From contig JACRSG010000007.1 of NCBI GenBank assembly GCA_014305285.1, forward strand, positions 95,844 to 159,843: a stretch of DNA of 64,000 nt. Reading direction: 5' to 3'. Shown here piece by piece: positions 19,046 through 26,941 of the stretch (position 1 is the first letter of the stretch; every line of letters begins with the position of its first letter). Below the pieces are notes generated by a model. The model did not search any database. It saw only the letters and a list, made by a program, of their open reading frames with translations, and was not told the origin of the DNA. Source of the DNA: Campylobacter jejuni (GTDB lineage: Bacteria > Campylobacterota > Campylobacteria > Campylobacterales > Campylobacteraceae). A program made the position numbers and the translations under genes.

Positions 19046-20038
19046 TTATGCAAATTTAAATTTTTCTATCAAGTCACTATGATAAATACTTGCTACATCA
19101 GGATGAGAGCGTATCATTCTTTTAAAATAATTACTTGCAACATTTCTTAAAAGTGGATTTTTAGGATCAGTATCCACGCCTTTGCTTTCTTTGGCAAGCT
19201 CTGGGTTTAATTTAAAAACAGGTATATCTTTATCAAGCTGTACTCCAAGAAAATAAGCTATGCTAAAGCGTTCTTTTGGGCTTAAATTCACTCGATGAAT
19301 AGTAGCTTTTAAATAGCCATTTGTGGCTAGTTCTAAAAATTCTCCTATATTAACTACAACACTATTTTCAAGCGGGGGTATATTAAGCCATTTATTATCT
19401 ATAAAGGCTTCAAGTCCACTTTGTTCTTCTTGAAAAACAAAGGTGATAAGTCCACCATCTTTATGTGAACCTACACCTTGAGTGATATTTTTTGATCTTT
19501 TTGAATAATGTATGATTTTACAATGTTCGTAAGAATTTTCTCCATAAAGTTTATCAAAAGCATTACTAGGTAGATCAAGGCATTCAGCAAAGGCTTTTAA
19601 AAGCTTTAAACAAGCTTTTTTGGTTTGTTCCTGCCAAATTAAGAAAGTTTTTTTAAGTTCTGGAATTTCACTAGGCCAAAGATTAGGACCTTCTAGTCTT
19701 TGCCATAAAGGTGAGTTTAAATTCCAGTTTAAAGCATCTCTTTCTGTGCCTATATCAAGTTGCTCCCTATAATCTTTAGCTCCTGCGGTGTATTCAAAAC
19801 CTTCACTAGTATAGCCTCTAAATTGAGGAGAATGCACCATAGAAATAAGCTCTTTAGAGCTTCTAGGGAGATTAAAAAAATCTTTGCCGAGTTTGAATAA
19901 TTTTTGATTTAAATTTTTATCTATGCCGGAATTAACAAGATAAAAAAAACCTATTTTAGAAGCAATTTCTCTTAAATTTTTAAGAAAAGTGCTTTTATCT
20001 TTTTCATAAGCCTGTAAATCAAGTATAGGTAAATTCAT
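19046..20038 (-). CDS. 2-oxoglutarate/Fe(II) oxygenase, isopenicillin N synthase-like
   Basis: 330 residues from the ATG at 20038 (AAGGAG seven bases upstream); an upstream in-frame ATG at 20065 lacks such a site. N-terminal DIOX_N-type segment (LPILDLQAYEKD), then the iron facial triad: SHKDGG (His and Asp near 191 and 193), TIHRV (His near 246), and RFSIAYF (the RxS that holds the co-substrate). It is the first gene of a methionine operon, which is unusual for this family. Its substrate is unknown. Corresponds to Cj1199. Confidence 0.88.
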   Translation of the reverse strand: MNLPILDLQAYEKDKSTFLKNLREIASKIGFFYLVNSGIDKNLNQKLFKLGKDFFNLPRSSKELISMVHSPQFRGYTSEGFEYTAGAKDYREQLDIGTERDALNWNLNSPLWQRLEGPNLWPSEIPELKKTFLIWQEQTKKACLKLLKAFAECLDLPSNAFDKLYGENSYEHCKIIHYSKRSKNITQGVGSHKDGGLITFVFQEEQSGLEAFIDNKWLNIPPLENSVVVNIGEFLELATNGYLKATIHRVNLSPKERFSIAYFLGVQLDKDIPVFKLNPELAKESKGVDTDPKNPLLRNVASNYFKRMIRSHPDVASIYHSDLIEKFKFA

Positions 20039-20129
20039 TGTTTTCTCCTTAAAACTATAAGTCAAAATATAAGAAGATATTCAATGTTTGGATTTTTTAT
20101 GAAGTTTGAGTTTTGCGTTTCGAAAAAAT

Positions 20130-20280
20130 AAACTCTTTGAATTCCTACACATTATATCCCCTTAATCCATATCCCTAACCTTTGGAAATATAATGTATAA
20201 CCCAAAGGATGTGCTAGATAGTATGCATTTGGCACATCAGTTTCATCATTTTCTCCTTTGAAAAAATATTATCTCGTGTA
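20130..20280 (-). promoter_or_regulatory. Methionine operon leader with alternative hairpins (candidate attenuator)
   Basis: The RNA leader between the -10 at 20281-20286 and the oxygenase gene can form two exclusive helices. Stem A pairs 20202-20208 with 20179-20185 (CCTTTGG/CCAAAGG on the minus strand, 7 bp). Stem B pairs 20184-20196 with 20149-20161 (13 bp, two of them G-U). They share bases 20184-20185, so only one can be complete. A T-tract (minus strand) lies at 20125-20130. The layout of short Met-rich ORF, stem A, stem B fits ribosome-controlled attenuation. From memory, a C. jejuni ncRNA, CjNC110, has been mapped just downstream of luxS; this leader or its shortened form may be that RNA. 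Confidence 0.55.
20214..20249 (-). CDS. Methionine-rich leader peptide (11 residues)
   Basis: A short ORF reading MMKLMCQMHTI and stop (TAG), with AAAGGAG placed six bases before the first ATG. Four of the eleven residues are Met and one is Cys, directly upstream of a methionine-biosynthesis operon. Its stop codon lies five bases before stem A of the leader. This is far more Met than chance would give in so short an ORF with a strong ribosome site, and it fits a sensor peptide for charged tRNA-Met or methionine supply. Confidence 0.6.
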   Translation of the reverse strand: MMKLMCQMHTI

Positions 20281-20286
20281 ATTATA
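20281..20286 (-). promoter_or_regulatory. -10 element of the methionine operon leader
   Basis: On the minus strand this reads TATAAT preceded by TTTTTTC, a typical Campylobacter -10. It predicts a start near 20272-20274, about 12 bases before the ribosome site of the leader peptide. A second perfect TATAAT (minus strand) is at 20151-20156, inside stem B, and might drive a shorter transcript. Confidence 0.55.
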
Positions 20287-20300
20287 GAAAAAAATATATT

Positions 20301-20333
20301 AAAAAAAGCTTAGTCCTTAAATTTTTAAGGACT
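20301..20333 (-). terminator. Intrinsic terminator of luxS
   Basis: Right after the luxS stop the minus strand carries the near-perfect hairpin AGTCCTTAAA/TTTAAGGACT (20312-20333) followed by AAGC and a run of seven T (20301-20307). It separates luxS from the methionine leader, whose promoter begins 15 bases further on. Confidence 0.8.
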
Positions 20334-20338
20334 CATTC

Positions 20339-20833
20339 TTAAATATTTTCAAGTTTTAATTCTTCATTATCCATCACTCCTATGCTAGAATTTAAAACTT
20401 TTTGTGCAATTTGTTTGGCTTCATCTAAAGAATGCATTGCACAAGTTCCACATTGATAGATATTAAGTTCAGGAATTTTGCTTTGATCGCTTACACTTAA
20501 AACATCTTTCATTGCTGCTTCCCAAGCCTTTGCAATACTTTTTTCATCGGGTGTTCCAATCAAACTCATATAAAAACCCGTGCGACAACCCATAGGAGAA
20601 ATATCAATAATTTCAACCGAATTTGAATTTAAATGATCTCTCATAAATCCTGCAAATAAATGTTCTAAGGTATGAGTACCTTTTTCACTCATAATGTCTT
20701 TATTTGGTACACAAAAACGCAAATCAAATACACTAATATCATCACCTTTGGGTGTTTTCATAACTTTAGCTAAACGCACAGCAGGAGCTGGCATTTTAGT
20801 ATGGTCAACTTTAAAGCTGTCTAATAATGGCAT
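20339..20833 (-). CDS. luxS: S-ribosylhomocysteine lyase LuxS
   Basis: 164 residues. The metal motif HTLEH (His54, Glu57, His58), the catalytic Cys83 in MGCRTGFY and the third ligand in YQCGTC near 129 are present. It cleaves S-ribosylhomocysteine to homocysteine and DPD, the AI-2 precursor. Its product homocysteine is the substrate of MetE, encoded in the next operon on the same strand, so the neighbourhood joins both halves of the methyl cycle. Corresponds to Cj1198. Confidence 0.97.
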   Translation of the reverse strand: MPLLDSFKVDHTKMPAPAVRLAKVMKTPKGDDISVFDLRFCVPNKDIMSEKGTHTLEHLFAGFMRDHLNSNSVEIIDISPMGCRTGFYMSLIGTPDEKSIAKAWEAAMKDVLSVSDQSKIPELNIYQCGTCAMHSLDEAKQIAQKVLNSSIGVMDNEELKLENI

Positions 20834-20947
20834 TTTAACTCCTTAAATATAAATTGCCTAAGGATTATAGCATTTAAAGTTAATATTTAAAGCCTTTCTA
20901 AAAGAAAAAAAGATAAAATAAAGCATTTAAAAATTCAAGGAAATTTT

Positions 20948-22366
20948 ATGTTTGAAGTAGTTATAGGTCTTGAAGTTCATACTCAGTTAAATACCAAAAC
21001 AAAAATCTTTTGTTCATGTGCAACTTCTTTTGGAGAAGCTCCAAATACTAATGTTTGTCCCACTTGTTTGGCTTTACCAGGAGCTTTACCTGTTTTAAAT
21101 GAAGAGGCTGTAAAAAAAGCTATAGCTTTTGGAAAAGCTGTAAATGCAACAATTAATAAAAAAAGTGTTTTTAATCGTAAGAATTATTTTTATCCAGATT
21201 TACCTAAGGCTTATCAAATTTCGCAATTTGATATCCCTATAGTAGAAAAGGGCGAGCTTTTTATTAATGTAAATGGTGAAAATAAACGCATAGGTATTAC
21301 AAGAGCGCACTTAGAAGAAGATGCGGGTAAAAATATACATGAAAGTAATTTTTCTAAAGTGGATTTAAATCGTGCAGGAACTCCTTTGCTTGAGATTGTT
21401 AGTGAGCCTGAGCTTAGAAGCAGTGATGAGGCGGTAGCTTATCTTAAGAAACTTCATTCTATTATACGCTTTTTGGATATTTCAGATGCAAATATGCAAG
21501 AAGGAAGTTTTAGATGCGATGCAAATGTAAGCATAAGACCTAAGGGTGATACAAAACTTTACACTAGAGTAGAGATTAAAAATCTTAATTCTTTTCGTTT
21601 TATCCAAAAAGCTATAGAATATGAAGTAACAAGACAAAGTGAAGCTTGGGAAGATGGAACTTATGAACAAGAAGTAGTTCAAGAAACCAGACTTTTTGAT
21701 ACAACAAATTTAGTTACAAGAAGTATGCGTGGTAAAGAAGAAGCGGCGGAATATCGCTATTTTCCTGATCCTGATTTATTGCCTGTTTGGTTAAAAGATG
21801 AGTTTTTAGATATTAAAATCCCTGAACTTCCTGATGAGAAGAAAGCACGCTTTATAGGCGAGTTTGGTATAAAAGAAAGTGATGCTGAGGTTTTAATCAG
21901 TTCTTTGGAAATGAGTCGTTTTTTTGAAAGTCTTATTTCTCAAAATTTAAATCCTAAACTTTGTGTAAATTGGTTAAATACTGAACTTATGGGATTTTTA
22001 AAAGGAGAATTGACTATAGAAAATTCTCCTGTAGATGCTCGAAAGCTTGGGGAGTTAATTAAACGTATAGAAGATGGCATGATCAGTGCAAAAGCAGCTA
22101 AAGATGTTTTGGCTTTTGTATTTGAAAATACTAGCGTAGAAATTGATGAAGCCATAGAAAAGCTAGGACTTAAACAAGTAAGTGATGATTCAGCCATAGA
22201 AGCGGTGATTGAACAAATCTTAAATGCAAATGCTGATAAGGTTGCAGAGTATAAAAGTGGTAAAGACAAACTTTTTGGATTTTTTGTGGGTCAAACAATG
22301 AAAGAAGGCAAAGGAGCTTTTAATCCTGCAAAAGTGAATGAAATTTTAAAAGCAAAGCTTAGCTGA
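20948..22366 (+). CDS. gatB: Aspartyl/glutamyl-tRNA amidotransferase subunit B
   Basis: 472 residues. It opens with [23 protein letters not shown] and has [17 protein letters not shown], both GatB signatures including the zinc cysteines; the C-terminal helical YqeY-like tail is complete. It phosphorylates misacylated Glu-tRNA-Gln or Asp-tRNA-Asn for amidation by GatA. Overlaps gpsA by one base. Confidence 0.97.
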   Translation: MFEVVIGLEVHTQLNTKTKIFCSCATSFGEAPNTNVCPTCLALPGALPVLNEEAVKKAIAFGKAVNATINKKSVFNRKNYFYPDLPKAYQISQFDIPIVEKGELFINVNGENKRIGITRAHLEEDAGKNIHESNFSKVDLNRAGTPLLEIVSEPELRSSDEAVAYLKKLHSIIRFLDISDANMQEGSFRCDANVSIRPKGDTKLYTRVEIKNLNSFRFIQKAIEYEVTRQSEAWEDGTYEQEVVQETRLFDTTNLVTRSMRGKEEAAEYRYFPDPDLLPVWLKDEFLDIKIPELPDEKKARFIGEFGIKESDAEVLISSLEMSRFFESLISQNLNPKLCVNWLNTELMGFLKGELTIENSPVDARKLGELIKRIEDGMISAKAAKDVLAFVFENTSVEIDEAIEKLGLKQVSDDSAIEAVIEQILNANADKVAEYKSGKDKLFGFFVGQTMKEGKGAFNPAKVNEILKAKLS

Positions 22367-23259
22367 TGTATATAGTGGTTATTGGTGCGGGAAAATGGGG
22401 CAGTGCTTTACATTTAGCTTTAAAAGAAAATCATAATTGTTTTATCAGTTCTTTACATCAGCGTGATTTGGAAGATTTTGTTAGTATAAAAGAAGCTTTA
22501 GAATGTGAGTATCTTGTTTTTGCTTTAAGTTCTCAAGGAATACGTGCGTGGCTTAAAGAAAATTTCATCAACAAAGGACAAAAAATTTTAATTGCTTCAA
22601 AAGGTATAGAAGATCAAAGTTGTCAGTTTTTAGATGAAATTTTTTTAGATTTTGTACCAAAAGAAAATTTTTGTGTTTTAAGCGGCCCTTCTTTTGCTGC
22701 TGAAGTGATGCAAAAACTTCCTACGGCCTTGATGATCAGCGGAGTAAATCAAGAGCTTTGTAAAAAATTCGCAAGTTTTTTTCCTGATTTTATCAAAACT
22801 TATATTGATGATGATGTGCGTGGTGCTGAAATTTGCGGTGCTTATAAGAATGTTTTAGCAATTGCAAGTGGGATTAGCGATGGGTTAAAACTTGGCAATA
22901 ATGCAAGGGCGGCATTGATTTCAAGAGGGCTTATAGAAATGCATCGCTTTGGTAAATTTTTTGGTGCTAAAGAAGAAACTTTTTTAGGATTAAGTGGAGC
23001 AGGGGATTTGTTTTTAACTGCAACCAGTGTTTTATCAAGAAATTATAGAGTGGGTTTAAAACTAGCACAAAATCAAAAATTAGATAGTATTTTAACTGAG
23101 CTTAATGAAGTAGCAGAAGGTGTAAAAACTGCTTATGCTATAGAGAAATTAGCAAAAATGAAGGAAATTTATACACCTATTGTGAATGAAGTAGTGGCAA
23201 TTTTTAAGGGTAAAAGTGTGCAAGAAGCAACTCAGAATTTATTAAAGCAAAATGATTAA
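22366..23259 (+). CDS. gpsA: Glycerol-3-phosphate dehydrogenase [NAD(P)+]
   Basis: 297 residues. N-terminal nucleotide-binding motif VVIGAGKWGSALH, then IASKGIE, the LSGPSFAAEV motif, the catalytic-lysine region GAYKNVLAIASGISDGL, and GLSGAGDLFLT. It makes sn-glycerol 3-phosphate for phospholipids. Starts on the gatB stop (TGATG). Corresponds to Cj1196c. Confidence 0.96.
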   Translation: MYIVVIGAGKWGSALHLALKENHNCFISSLHQRDLEDFVSIKEALECEYLVFALSSQGIRAWLKENFINKGQKILIASKGIEDQSCQFLDEIFLDFVPKENFCVLSGPSFAAEVMQKLPTALMISGVNQELCKKFASFFPDFIKTYIDDDVRGAEICGAYKNVLAIASGISDGLKLGNNARAALISRGLIEMHRFGKFFGAKEETFLGLSGAGDLFLTATSVLSRNYRVGLKLAQNQKLDSILTELNEVAEGVKTAYAIEKLAKMKEIYTPIVNEVVAIFKGKSVQEATQNLLKQND

Positions 23260-23268
23260 GGAAAAATC

Positions 23269-24447
23269 ATGATAATTAAAAATGCAAAAATTTATGGAGA
23301 TTCTTTACAGGATATAGAGATTAAAGAAGGAAAGATCGTTAATATTGGTTCTAATTTACAAGGTGAAGAAATTTTAGATGCTAAGAGTATGACTTTACTT
23401 CCATCTTTTGTAGATTTGTGTGCGAGCTTAAAAAATGATAAATTTTCTTTAGCTAATTTAGAACTTTTGGAAAATGAGTGTTTAAAAGGAGGGATTTCTA
23501 GTATAGTTTTGCGTGATTGCATGGATTTTAATGAAGAAAGTTTTGCTTTATTTTTACAAAATTTAGCCCAAAGAAAGATGCAAATTTTTTCAAGTGTGCG
23601 TGTTAAGGATATAAATGGCAAGCTTAAAAATTTAGCCACTCTTTTAAATAAAGGTGCTTGTGCTTTAGAGCTTGATAGTTCTTTGGATGCAAATACTTTA
23701 AAAGTAAGTTCACAATATGCTTTTATGAAAGACTCTCCAATTTTTGTGCGCTGTTATGATAAGGATTTTGATGATAATGGGGTGATGAATGATTGTGAAA
23801 TGAGCTTTGAGTTAGGACTTATAGGTATGAGTAAAATTGCTGAAACTAGCCAGATAGCTAAAATGAAAGAATTGGCTAAATTTTATAAAAATAAGGTTGT
23901 TTTTGATCTCTTAAGTTTGAAAGATTCTTTAATATTGTTAGATGATAAGGATTTAAAACTTGTAAGTATTCATCATATTATCAAAGATGATACTGCTTGT
24001 GAAGATTTTAATACCGCCGCGAAACTTATGCCACCTTTAAGAAGCAAAGAAGATGTTTTGGCTTTAAGAGAGGCTTTAAAAGAAGGAAAAATTAGCTTTT
24101 TAACTTCCTTGCATAGTGCAAAATCAATTTCTTTGAAAGATTTAGCTTTTGATGAAGCAGCCTTTGGAATTCATAGTGTGTGCGAATTTATAAGTCTTTG
24201 TTATACTTTTTTAATCAGAGAAGGATTTTTAAACTGGCAAGAGCTTTGTAAATTTACAAGTAAAAATCCTAGTGAATTTTTAGGTTTAAATAGTGGAGTT
24301 ATAGAAGTTGGAAAAGAGGCTAATCTGGTTCTTTTTAATGAAAATGAAGAAATTTTTGCTCCAAAAAGTTCTCTTTATTCTGAGGATAAGCTTTTTGGAA
24401 AGGTTGAAATGCATATAATTAAAGGAAAGAATATTTTAGAAAAATAA
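23269..24447 (+). CDS. Dihydroorotase-like protein lacking catalytic metal ligands
   Basis: 392 residues with the amidohydrolase layout: small N-terminal beta sandwich (MIIKNAKIYGDS), LPSFVDLCASLK where active enzymes have GxxDxHxHxR, MPPLRSKEDVLALREAL, SLHSAKS in place of the usual DHAPH, and a C-terminal SGVIEVGKEANLVLF. The HxH and the catalytic Asp are therefore missing although the fold is kept. Annotated as pyrC2 in C. jejuni (Cj1195c). Similar inactive dihydroorotases act as partners of aspartate transcarbamoylase in other bacteria; a structural role is more likely than catalysis. Confidence 0.85.
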   Translation: MIIKNAKIYGDSLQDIEIKEGKIVNIGSNLQGEEILDAKSMTLLPSFVDLCASLKNDKFSLANLELLENECLKGGISSIVLRDCMDFNEESFALFLQNLAQRKMQIFSSVRVKDINGKLKNLATLLNKGACALELDSSLDANTLKVSSQYAFMKDSPIFVRCYDKDFDDNGVMNDCEMSFELGLIGMSKIAETSQIAKMKELAKFYKNKVVFDLLSLKDSLILLDDKDLKLVSIHHIIKDDTACEDFNTAAKLMPPLRSKEDVLALREALKEGKISFLTSLHSAKSISLKDLAFDEAAFGIHSVCEFISLCYTFLIREGFLNWQELCKFTSKNPSEFLGLNSGVIEVGKEANLVLFNENEEIFAPKSSLYSEDKLFGKVEMHIIKGKNILEK

Positions 24448-24455
24448 GCTTTGCT

Positions 24456-25982
24456 TTAAATTCCTAAAGATAGTTTAAATCCTAAAAATACAAGCGCTGC
24501 CATAATACCAGCAACAGGTAAAGTGATAATCCAAGCCAATCCTATAGGTTTCATCATAATCCAATTTGCGTTTTTATTATACACTCCTATACCCAAGATA
24601 GCACCTATGAGTATATGAGTGGAGCTAACAGGAATTCCAAATTGTGTAGCTAAGAGTATGACTATGCTTGCACCAAGTTCTGCAGAAAATCCAGTAGTAG
24701 GGCGTATGCTTGCAAGTTTTGAACCTACTGTAGTAATCACTTCTTTACCTAAAAACCAAAGTCCTACAACTAGAGCAACTCCAAACATAGCTAAAGCAGA
24801 AAAAGGTACAGGAGAAGTCGCGTTAATTGTGCCGTTTTTTAAGACATCTAAAATGGCTGCAAAAGGACCTATAGCATTGGATATATCATTAGCTCCGTGT
24901 GAAAATGCAAAGCTAGAGGCTGTAAATATTTGAAACCATGAGAAAATTCTATCAGTAGTCTTATTAAGTTCTGTTTTTTTAACGATTTTGACTATAGCAA
25001 ATGTTACAACATAACTTATAGTTCCGATAATTCCGATAATCCAAAAATTTTGTAAAATATCTAAAGTGCTAACATTATTTAAACCTTTAAATAAAAACAT
25101 TGCTGAAATGATAATAGCAGTAATACAAGCAATGATTGGCATATGGGTTTTTAAAATAGAGTAAATATCTATATCTTTTTCTTGATCTTTAAATCCCTTC
25201 ATTTTATTTCTATAGAAATTATTTTCTTGCTCTTCTTCATCCAAAGCTATAGCAGAAAGTTCTTTGATTTGCTCTTCTTGGGATTTTGTTTTTAAATTTA
25301 AAAAATATTCTTCTTTGAATTTTTTTCTTTCTTTTTTGATATTCTTTAAATCATCATTCAGTTTTTCTGATGGTTTTAAAATTTTCTTATCAATGTATGA
25401 ATAAATAATATAAGCTACAATACCTCCTAAAAGAGGCGAAGCTACCCAAGAAATAGCTATTCTTAAAATTTCACTCCATTTAATCATGGAGAGTGTTTGA
25501 ATTCCATCAAATTTTAAAAGCCCCATCATAATGCTAGCACCTACAATCCCACCAACTATACTATGTGTGGTTGATACAGGTAAGCCTTTTTTGGTTGCAA
25601 TAAAAATCCAAACCCCAGAGCTTAAAAGTGCAGCAAGCATAATGATAACAAAAAGCATAGGATCTAAAGAATTTGGAAAAATAACAATACCGCTGCGTAT
25701 GGTCTTAGTAACTTCTGCACCTGCGAAGATTGCTCCGCTTAGTTCAAAAACAGCTGCTATAATTAAAGCTTGTTTAATGGTTACTGTTTTTGCACCAACG
25801 CTTGTTCCAAAAGAATTGGCTACATCATTTCCACCTATATTAAATGCCATAAAAATACCAAATATAGAAGCAAGAATAAAAAGAATCAGTTGATGTTGTG
25901 AAATATAACCAAATCCCCAAATGACAAATGCGATAGTGCTGATAATAAAAATAACAAAAACTATGAGGTTGTCTTTTTGCAT
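24456..25982 (-). CDS. PiT-family inorganic phosphate permease
   Basis: 508 residues with about ten membrane spans in two repeats. The PiT signatures are duplicated: FNIGGNDVANSFGTSVGAKT near 47-66 with the later FSHGANDISNAIGPFAAI, and VSTTHSIVGGIVG with VSSTHILIGAILG. A charged cytoplasmic loop of about 80 residues separates the halves. Imports phosphate with H+ or Na+. Convergent with the dihydroorotase-like gene. Corresponds to Cj1194. Confidence 0.94.
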   Translation of the reverse strand: MQKDNLIVFVIFIISTIAFVIWGFGYISQHQLILFILASIFGIFMAFNIGGNDVANSFGTSVGAKTVTIKQALIIAAVFELSGAIFAGAEVTKTIRSGIVIFPNSLDPMLFVIIMLAALLSSGVWIFIATKKGLPVSTTHSIVGGIVGASIMMGLLKFDGIQTLSMIKWSEILRIAISWVASPLLGGIVAYIIYSYIDKKILKPSEKLNDDLKNIKKERKKFKEEYFLNLKTKSQEEQIKELSAIALDEEEQENNFYRNKMKGFKDQEKDIDIYSILKTHMPIIACITAIIISAMFLFKGLNNVSTLDILQNFWIIGIIGTISYVVTFAIVKIVKKTELNKTTDRIFSWFQIFTASSFAFSHGANDISNAIGPFAAILDVLKNGTINATSPVPFSALAMFGVALVVGLWFLGKEVITTVGSKLASIRPTTGFSAELGASIVILLATQFGIPVSSTHILIGAILGIGVYNKNANWIMMKPIGLAWIITLPVAGIMAALVFLGFKLSLGI

Positions 25983-26088
25983 TAATAACCCTTTTTTATT
26001 TTAATTATACACTTATTTTTTAAATTTGCTAATTTTGTTTTTCAGTCTTTGTGTATCTTAAAGATAATTTTTATTTATATTATTTTTT

Positions 26089-26094
26089 TATAAT
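26089..26094 (+). promoter_or_regulatory. -10 element upstream of the small barrel protein
   Basis: TATAAT preceded by TATTATTTTTT in the divergent region between the phosphate permease and the next gene. It predicts a transcript start near 26102, downstream of the first in-frame ATG at 26051, which argues for the ATG at 26135 as the real start. Confidence 0.5.
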
Positions 26095-26134
26095 AAATAC
26101 TCAAACAAGAAATAATGAGGATATAGTAAGAATA

Positions 26135-26941
26135 ATGAGAGGTATTTTTTATATAATAGCATTGTTTTCTTTACTCAATGCCGATGAACTTACACAGACT
26201 TTAGCAAAAAATAATAATCAAAATTCTTGGGAGCACTTTGATTATAAAAATACCAAAGAAGCACCAAAAATTCAAGAAGAGAATGTGGATTTTAAAAGCA
26301 CTTTTGATAGCTTGCTTTCAAAAACTTTAGAAAATAATAATGGTATAGATAAGACAGATGGGAATTTGGATTTTCAAAATGAAAACGCACAGGTTAAAAA
26401 TTTAAGTTCTCTCTATGAGGGAGAGAATAATTCTTTGCTTTTTCAAAAAGAACTTTTTGTAGCTCAAGATAATTATAATTACTCAGGGGGTTTGATCAAT
26501 CGTTATGAAAAAGATGATTTTTTGTTTGGAGTTAATGGTTTTATTGACAAACAAAAAGAACAAAAAGATACTAAAAGCTTTGGTACAGAGTTTGGTTATA
26601 GTAAATTCATAAAGGCTTATAGTAATTATTATATATCCAATGAAGCAGAAAAAAATTTACAGCTTGGAATGAGTTTTGTAATTCCAACTTATACCGCTTT
26701 TGCTTTTGATATAAGCAAGGATAATGATAAAACTAATTATCAAGCGTCTTACTCTCCTTATAGTGTATTTAGTTTAAATTTATTGCGTCGTGATTATAGT
26801 ACAAGAGAGACTGTTGATGATACTGTTGTTCAAGTTGGATTTAGTTTTAATTTTAATGAAAGTTTTTTAAAGCAATTTAGAAAAAAAGATAATATTTTAG
26901 AGGAGGTTAATCGATATGATTTCCTCCAAAGAACCCATTAG
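26135..26941 (+). CDS. Exported protein, candidate small outer-membrane beta barrel
   Basis: 268 residues from ATG 26135, which gives a clean signal peptide (MRGIFYIIALFSLLNADE). Residues about 20-120 are polar and Asn/Lys-rich; residues about 125-255 show alternating beta-strand patterns such as NYSGGLINRYEKDDFLFGVN, FGTEFGYSKFIKAYSNYYIS and VVQVGFSFNF. These resemble the inverse-autotransporter (invasin/intimin) barrel, where strands of the type 'GVNxFxD' and 'LGxExxxxxxKxxxNYY' recur. No passenger domain is visible. Corresponds to Cj1193c. The barrel assignment is my inference. Confidence 0.6.
   Translation: MRGIFYIIALFSLLNADELTQTLAKNNNQNSWEHFDYKNTKEAPKIQEENVDFKSTFDSLLSKTLENNNGIDKTDGNLDFQNENAQVKNLSSLYEGENNSLLFQKELFVAQDNYNYSGGLINRYEKDDFLFGVNGFIDKQKEQKDTKSFGTEFGYSKFIKAYSNYYISNEAEKNLQLGMSFVIPTYTAFAFDISKDNDKTNYQASYSPYSVFSLNLLRRDYSTRETVDDTVVQVGFSFNFNESFLKQFRKKDNILEEVNRYDFLQRTH

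Noticed and set aside
25531..25893. 120-residue plus-strand ORF opposite the phosphate permease.
   Set aside because: Shadow of a conserved transporter with no independent start signal.
26051..26134. Upstream start for the barrel-like protein at 26051.
   Set aside because: It would put 28 residues, rich in Tyr and Phe, before the signal peptide, and it lies upstream of the -10 at 26089.
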